In this document: in pieces, positions 59,401 to 64,000 of the stretch
Layout: every line of letters begins with the position of its first letter
Numbering within the stretch: position 1 is the stretch's first letter
Notes under the pieces: model-generated
Database searches by the model: none
What the model was told of the DNA's origin: nothing
What the model saw: only the letters and a program-made list of their open reading frames with translations
Program-made: the position numbers and the translations under genes
NCBI GenBank assembly: GCA_036435485.1
Contig: CM071601.1
Coordinates: 182,874,939 to 182,938,938 of the forward strand
Direction of reading: 5' to 3'
DNA from: Saposhnikovia divaricata
Lineage: Eukaryota > Streptophyta > Magnoliopsida > Apiales > Apiaceae
Length of the DNA stretch: 64,000 bases

Positions 59401-61887
59401 TTCCGAACTTCAAAATGGAAGTTTGGTAAGGAATGTATGACATAGTAACAGTAATGCCAGATGAGGCATGTATGAGACCATGAGGAAGTATGGATTGAAC
59501 CTATAAAGGTTGAGATTATCCTAAGATAAGGAAAGAACTAAGAAGAGAAGTATCCTAAGTAGGATGGGGAATAAACGTGATAAAGTTCCCACGAGTAGGT
59601 GGAAGCAATGACTTATGGAGAAAGACTGTTAAATATATTTTTCTTCATCAGCAGAGCTTAAGGGAGAATGCTTTCACCCAAAAATGATGGGAATGAGGTA
59701 GAAATGTTTGAATTGGAATATATCCAAGGAACAAGGATTACCAGAAATTATTATTATCAGGAAAGGCCAATGAGGTGGCCGACAGTTTAAGTATAAAGGA
59801 ATAATTATAAATGTTCATACCGAAGAAACAAAATGATATTTGGAAAGACCTTGAAGGTCATATTGGAGTGGAGGAAGTTACATTCCTTTTGATGATTGTG
59901 CAAGAATCGAAGGTAATAATAGTTTAAGTAAAGATTCGACTCCTGATGGAGTCTTAAGCATATTACGTACCTTAGAAGGTCCCGTTTTGAGGCAAACCAG
60001 GACCATGGTACAAAATTGATGAAGTAAACCGTTAAGTTTCCAGTCTTTTATGGAAGATGCATAAGTGATAGTTTCATCAACCGGACCTAGCTGCGATACT
60101 TGAAACTCTTCTGCAATTCTATCTACTTCATGTTATATCTACATCAAGTTCAGGAAGTGTTTCGTATGGATAAGGAATAGTGATCACTTTGTCTCCCTAA
60201 GGGATTTGAAACCCGTAGGGTTAGCTATTAATGCACTACGTAAACAACAAGCGATGGTGATTCTTCTAAGAAAGTAGATGACAATGTAAAGATAAAGACA
60301 GTGCTGCCATTGATTAACTAAATGGCATGTTGATGAATGACAAACAAGTTTATGTTAGTGTACTTCTGCGCAAACAAGATAGAGAATATGAGGTTGATGA
60401 TTCATGATGTTAAAGATATTCCCATGGAAAGAATTAATGAGATTTGGAGGGAAGGGCGGTTGAGCCCGAGACTTATTGGGCCACCTGAGAGTTTAAAATG
60501 TTCGGACGGTGGTATTCGAGCCAGCCTTACCCCCAAAATTATAGCACGGTCATAACGGGTTTTCATGTGGCCAGGCTACGCCAGTAAAATGCAAATGTTC
60601 AACAGATGATAGGAGTACAAGAATGTAAATATACGACCTGGTCCGACTTACGAAAGACAACCTGTGGAAAACCATGGATAGAAAAGAACAAGTAATGAGA
60701 AACAAGGTTGGCAGAAGTAGATTATATGAATCTAAGTTAAAGGAATCGGGCCAGATTCATTTCGGAAAGTTTAAATTGAAATAACGTGATGATTATAGAG
60801 TAAATGAGACGGAATACCGATAAGGAGGTACCAAGTGCAAAAAGTTGTCTCAATAAAGAGGTGAAGGTGAAAGTAAATAACAGAAGTAAATAAGAATCAG
60901 ATAATAAGAAGGATGTGATTGATAAAGAAAAGGCTGGGGAAGCAACTATGGAATGAGAAGTAAGGAGTGTTATGAATGGGTTTTCTAATGAATTCTCAGG
61001 ATGACAACCTGATAGTGTCAATACTATAGTTATGAAAAAGCTAGTAACATGATATGGGATGTCAGTAATAATGATGCCAAGTGAGAAACCTAAGATTTAA
61101 CCTGAAAGGTTGAAGGATTTCCCGAATGTGAGTATCGCTAAGATTGAACAAGAGTATTTGTCCATAGAATAATGGACAAAGCAGCAAGATATGTTGACAC
61201 GTGAGATTGCGATCAAATAGTATTGGATATAATTATGATTAATTTCTTCTTTGATAAACCTCTATAGTTCAGAGGTAAATTCTGAGTATGATATTCTACA
61301 ATCATGGAAGCTTTCTATAATCCTTTAGAACTCTTTTCTCTTCTTCTCTCTTATTCATCTTCTTTATGAATTGAGAAGAACAACCCTTTTTGGAGGGGAG
61401 GTACTGCTACGTGACTATCTGTCTATGTGATAGAAGTCTAAGTGGAATGCTATGACTTGTTTAATTGCTTGTCAAGTACTAAAGGCTGGCCCCCTTCTGT
61501 ACTAACTATGCAATATAACAAATGTTCAATTGATCATAGTGATCTCTCAACAAATCTTTCCACTTCTCTATATTGATCTAGATTGCGAAGATTAAAGCGA
61601 TCAGGAAATGCACAGTACGAGCGAGGTTACCTCCGAATCGTAGGGTGATAGTGATACCAATGTTACTGCAGGTATCAATAAGGATAAGACTGAGTAAAAG
61701 TATAACCCGGATAGTGAGTTGTACGAAAAGTAGCAACGTTGATGGAAAAAGGATAAAGTATGAATTGTAGCACTAGAAGATGTGCTGAGGAAGGGTAGAA
61801 CGAATAAGAATTGACCGGGAAGCTAAAGAGTGAACGACAGGCAAACGACTCTTTGCTTCCTACCTGATTCCGGGACGGAATCCTTTT
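56457..61887 (+). pseudogene. Tekay3 internal region: decayed gag-pol traces
   Basis: 5.4 kb without any frame longer than about 100 codons. Faint but recognisable traces of Tekay proteins remain: an ORF0-like start (DLEAYEQQRDDALYAEDQ, ~56640-56700), an RNase H-like stretch (~57620-57695; LALLNGKRRLCASNDASHKGLG in mixed frames), an RT YIDD-box-like stretch (INDILIYP, ~59310-59332), a GKANEVADSLS-like RNase H end (~59775-59800), integrase C-terminal GRLSPRLIGPPESL (~60450-60495) and a chromodomain-linker match (~60640-60710). Stops and frameshifts are dense. The two RNase H-like traces lie on either side of the RT trace, so the order is not that of an intact pol. Confidence 0.6.
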
Positions 61888-61900
61888 AAGGAGGGGAGAC
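61888..61900 (+). other. Polypurine tract (Tekay3)
   Basis: AAGGAGGGGAGAC, identical to that of Tekay1, directly before the 3' LTR. Confidence 0.95.
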
Positions 61901-64000
61901 TGTAAGAACCCCAAATTTTGGATATAATTAAAACTTTTATTAAGTAATGATAAAATGAGGAACAATGATTCCAACAACAAGGTCACCAGCTCTAATGAAT
62001 GGTGGTTTCAAAGAACAATGATTGTAATGAATGGATATTGCTTTGGACAATGATCCTGATGCATTGGTATATTGTCAGAATAGAGTAATTCGATGGTTGA
62101 GGACCTAGATAAGAATAATCTACCATCCAGGAAGGAGCTAATGGATCCTTGAAGAGAAATGAATACGTGCATAGTATTTCCCATACGTGCATAGTATTTC
62201 CCGTACGTGCATAGTATTTCCCGTACGTGCATAGTGTTTCCTGTACGTGCATAGTAATTTGGTGGATGAATAGTGACTTTGTAAGTTGGAAAACTTTTCA
62301 CGCCACCCTATGTACGGGACGTGTTATGGATGTTTCGAAGTCATATTAGTAATACGCGGAGGAAATAAGTTAATGCAGAGACGATCGGAATTCAGGAATT
62401 CCAAATTCTTTTTCGGTACAATATTTGACCGAACCGTAAAGAGCCTATCAATACGATCAAGACAAGAGTATTATAATGTTAAGGATTCAAGGATTTTATT
62501 TATTAAGTATGATTTGAGGATTTAGAATGAAAACCTTTGAGTTAGAATAACAAGTGTTCTAGAAATCGCTAGAACTTTATAACAAGATTAAGCGATCAAG
62601 CAAACGCGAAAGAAATTACGGATTAAATACGTAACGAGATAAAAAAAAACCCTACTTGATCAGCTGGGGTTATATATAAGAATATTTGGTGGAAATGAAA
62701 TGAAGAAAAGAAATGAGAAAGGAAGTAATGAGGTGGATGGACAAGAAGAAAACAACAAGGCTTCACATCATCAATTTTTCTAACACACCATAAACCTTTG
62801 ACACTTGTATTAAGAGGAGTATTAGCAGCTATACCCACTTATACATATCACAAATATCATTTGACAACTAGCCAAGCAAACACCACCTCTCCCCCATTTT
62901 TCCAGCAGTTGCATTTTCCAGGGCAGGGGTCTTTGCCATTTTTTTTCACCTAGATCTACTCATCTAAAAATCATGAAAAAATTCATGGAGCTTCTACACA
63001 TCAAGGTGAAGTTGGGGATTTAATTTCATAATTTTTGAAGATCGTTTGGATGGGTAAATAAATTCGAGAAGTTCACTGTTTTTCCCCCAAAACCAAGGCA
63101 CTTCGAATTTTGGAGTTTTAAGATTTCAAAATCCACCTTCCAACCATTGTTTGATCTCCAAATTTTTATGGTGAGTCCTATATTTCATAAAAATGATCTC
63201 CTAGAAATCTTAGCTTCAAACTCCATGTTTTCCATTTTCAAATAAATCCTCAAAGATGAGGGTGAATAGTGTTTTCAAGAAACTAACTTTGATTTCTTGG
63301 TTTCTTTGGATGATTTAAGCTTTGTTAAAGCCATACAAGGACTATATAAGGGTTATTATAGCTTGTACACTCTCCAAGGAAGGTATAATTCTTAAGAACC
63401 CAAGATCTTACTTTGAGTTTTATATATGTTCTTGATGGTTTTAGATTAGTTAAGATTATGGTGTTGTTATATGCATAAAAGCATGATTATGTAGTTAGTA
63501 GTGATGATTTAAGAGTTTTGATGATTATGATGGTTAATTGAAACCTTCTTGGACTGGTTAAGATGAAAACCATGTATAGTATGCCCGGTGTGGCTTGGAT
63601 TGATTGTTATGAATTTTAGAACGTTCGATTTATAGCCGTCGTAATGCCGAATTTTCGTTAGACTATTAAACACCGAGCATCACAGTAGCTATAACTCACT
63701 GTACAGCTTCATTTTCTGCCATGATAGGATAGATTATGTTTCAAGCTTCGTTTTGATATAAAGATCGCATGAAACGGACTTACGGTTTAGGATTTATGAC
63801 CAAATTACTAAAAGTAGTTCGAATCCGTAAACGAAAGTTCGTAACTGTAATTGAACCCTCGTAAACTATGTAACGTCATGGCAAATCTTGGTAAATAAAT
63901 ACTAGAGGTAAAAAGGAAGGCGTGAAAGAAAACCGTATGTCAAAAAGATCATTTTTCGATTTATTAAAAATGTTCGAGTCGAGGTTAAACGCGAACGAAC
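61901..64000 (+). repeat. Tekay3 3' LTR, first 2.1 kb
   Basis: Collinear with 51647-53747 with seven substitutions and two single-base length differences (the A-run near 62641 and T-run near 63080). It continues beyond the window. Confidence 0.97.
62164..62254 (+). repeat. Five 20 bp tandem units, 3' LTR copy
   Basis: Identical to the array at 51910-52000. Confidence 0.9.

Larger units (their letters stand above)
51647..64000 (+). mobile_element. Tekay3: young non-autonomous Tekay-type element
   Basis: A 4,794 bp 5' LTR, perfect Met-tRNA PBS, 5.46 kb internal region, PPT and the first 2.1 kb of the 3' LTR; the predicted full length is about 15 kb. Over the shared 2.1 kb the LTRs differ by 7 substitutions and 2 single-base run-length changes (about 99.6% identical), so it is the most recent insertion here. 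Its internal region has no intact domain, so it must have been copied by proteins from other elements. The left target bases CCGCA (51642-51646) are the expected TSD; the right copy is outside the window. Confidence 0.93.

Overview
This window is intergenic, transposon-packed nuclear DNA of a seed plant, most likely a eudicot with a large, repeat-rich genome; I cannot name the species. Nearly every base can be assigned to LTR retrotransposons, recognised by TG...CA LTRs, primer-binding sites (PBS), polypurine tracts (PPT), target-site duplications (TSD) and gag-pol domains. I see no host gene, tRNA, rRNA or CRISPR. All long coding regions are interrupted by stops or frameshifts.

Layout, left to right. 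(1) 1-2049: 5' end of a truncated Ty1/copia element (+). (2) 2050-42084: an old head-to-tail array of Athila-like Ty3/gypsy elements on the minus strand. It consists of four long LTRs (A 2302-3718, B 18541-35013 split, C 35266-36564, D 39584-40934), three internal regions, and two copies of a ~230 bp block resembling a LINE reverse-transcriptase zinc-binding domain. The elements lack RT, RNase H and integrase, so they are non-autonomous. (3) 3894-15684: an 11.8 kb Sirevirus (Ty1/copia, +) nested in the first Athila-like internal region, TSD GAATG. It carries gag, pol and a 1,157-codon post-pol frame. (4) 19253-34306: Tekay1, a 15 kb Tekay/Del-type chromovirus (+) nested in LTR-B, TSD TAAAG. 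(5) 42085-51646: Tekay2, a second Tekay chromovirus (-) inserted in the last Athila-like internal region; its 5' LTR is cut by the next insertion. (6) 51647-64000: Tekay3 (+), with a 4.8 kb 5' LTR, a decayed internal region and the first 2.1 kb of a 3' LTR.

Order of events: the Athila-like array is oldest. Tekay1 has LTRs differing by about 2-3% by eye, the Sirevirus by 5 substitutions in 546 bp, and Tekay3 by 7 substitutions plus 2 single-base indels in about 2.1 kb. Tekay3 is therefore the youngest, although its internal region encodes nothing intact; it was probably mobilised in trans by autonomous Tekay relatives.

Most worth following up: an acidic-then-arginine-rich ORF upstream of gag shared by the Tekay elements, with the same change of frame in two copies; the large Sirevirus post-pol frame with nuclear-type basic motifs and a coiled coil; arrays of covarying hairpins inside the Tekay LTRs; the LINE-derived block next to the Athila-like PBS; and a conserved structured 3' non-coding region shared by Athila-like elements with different LTRs.
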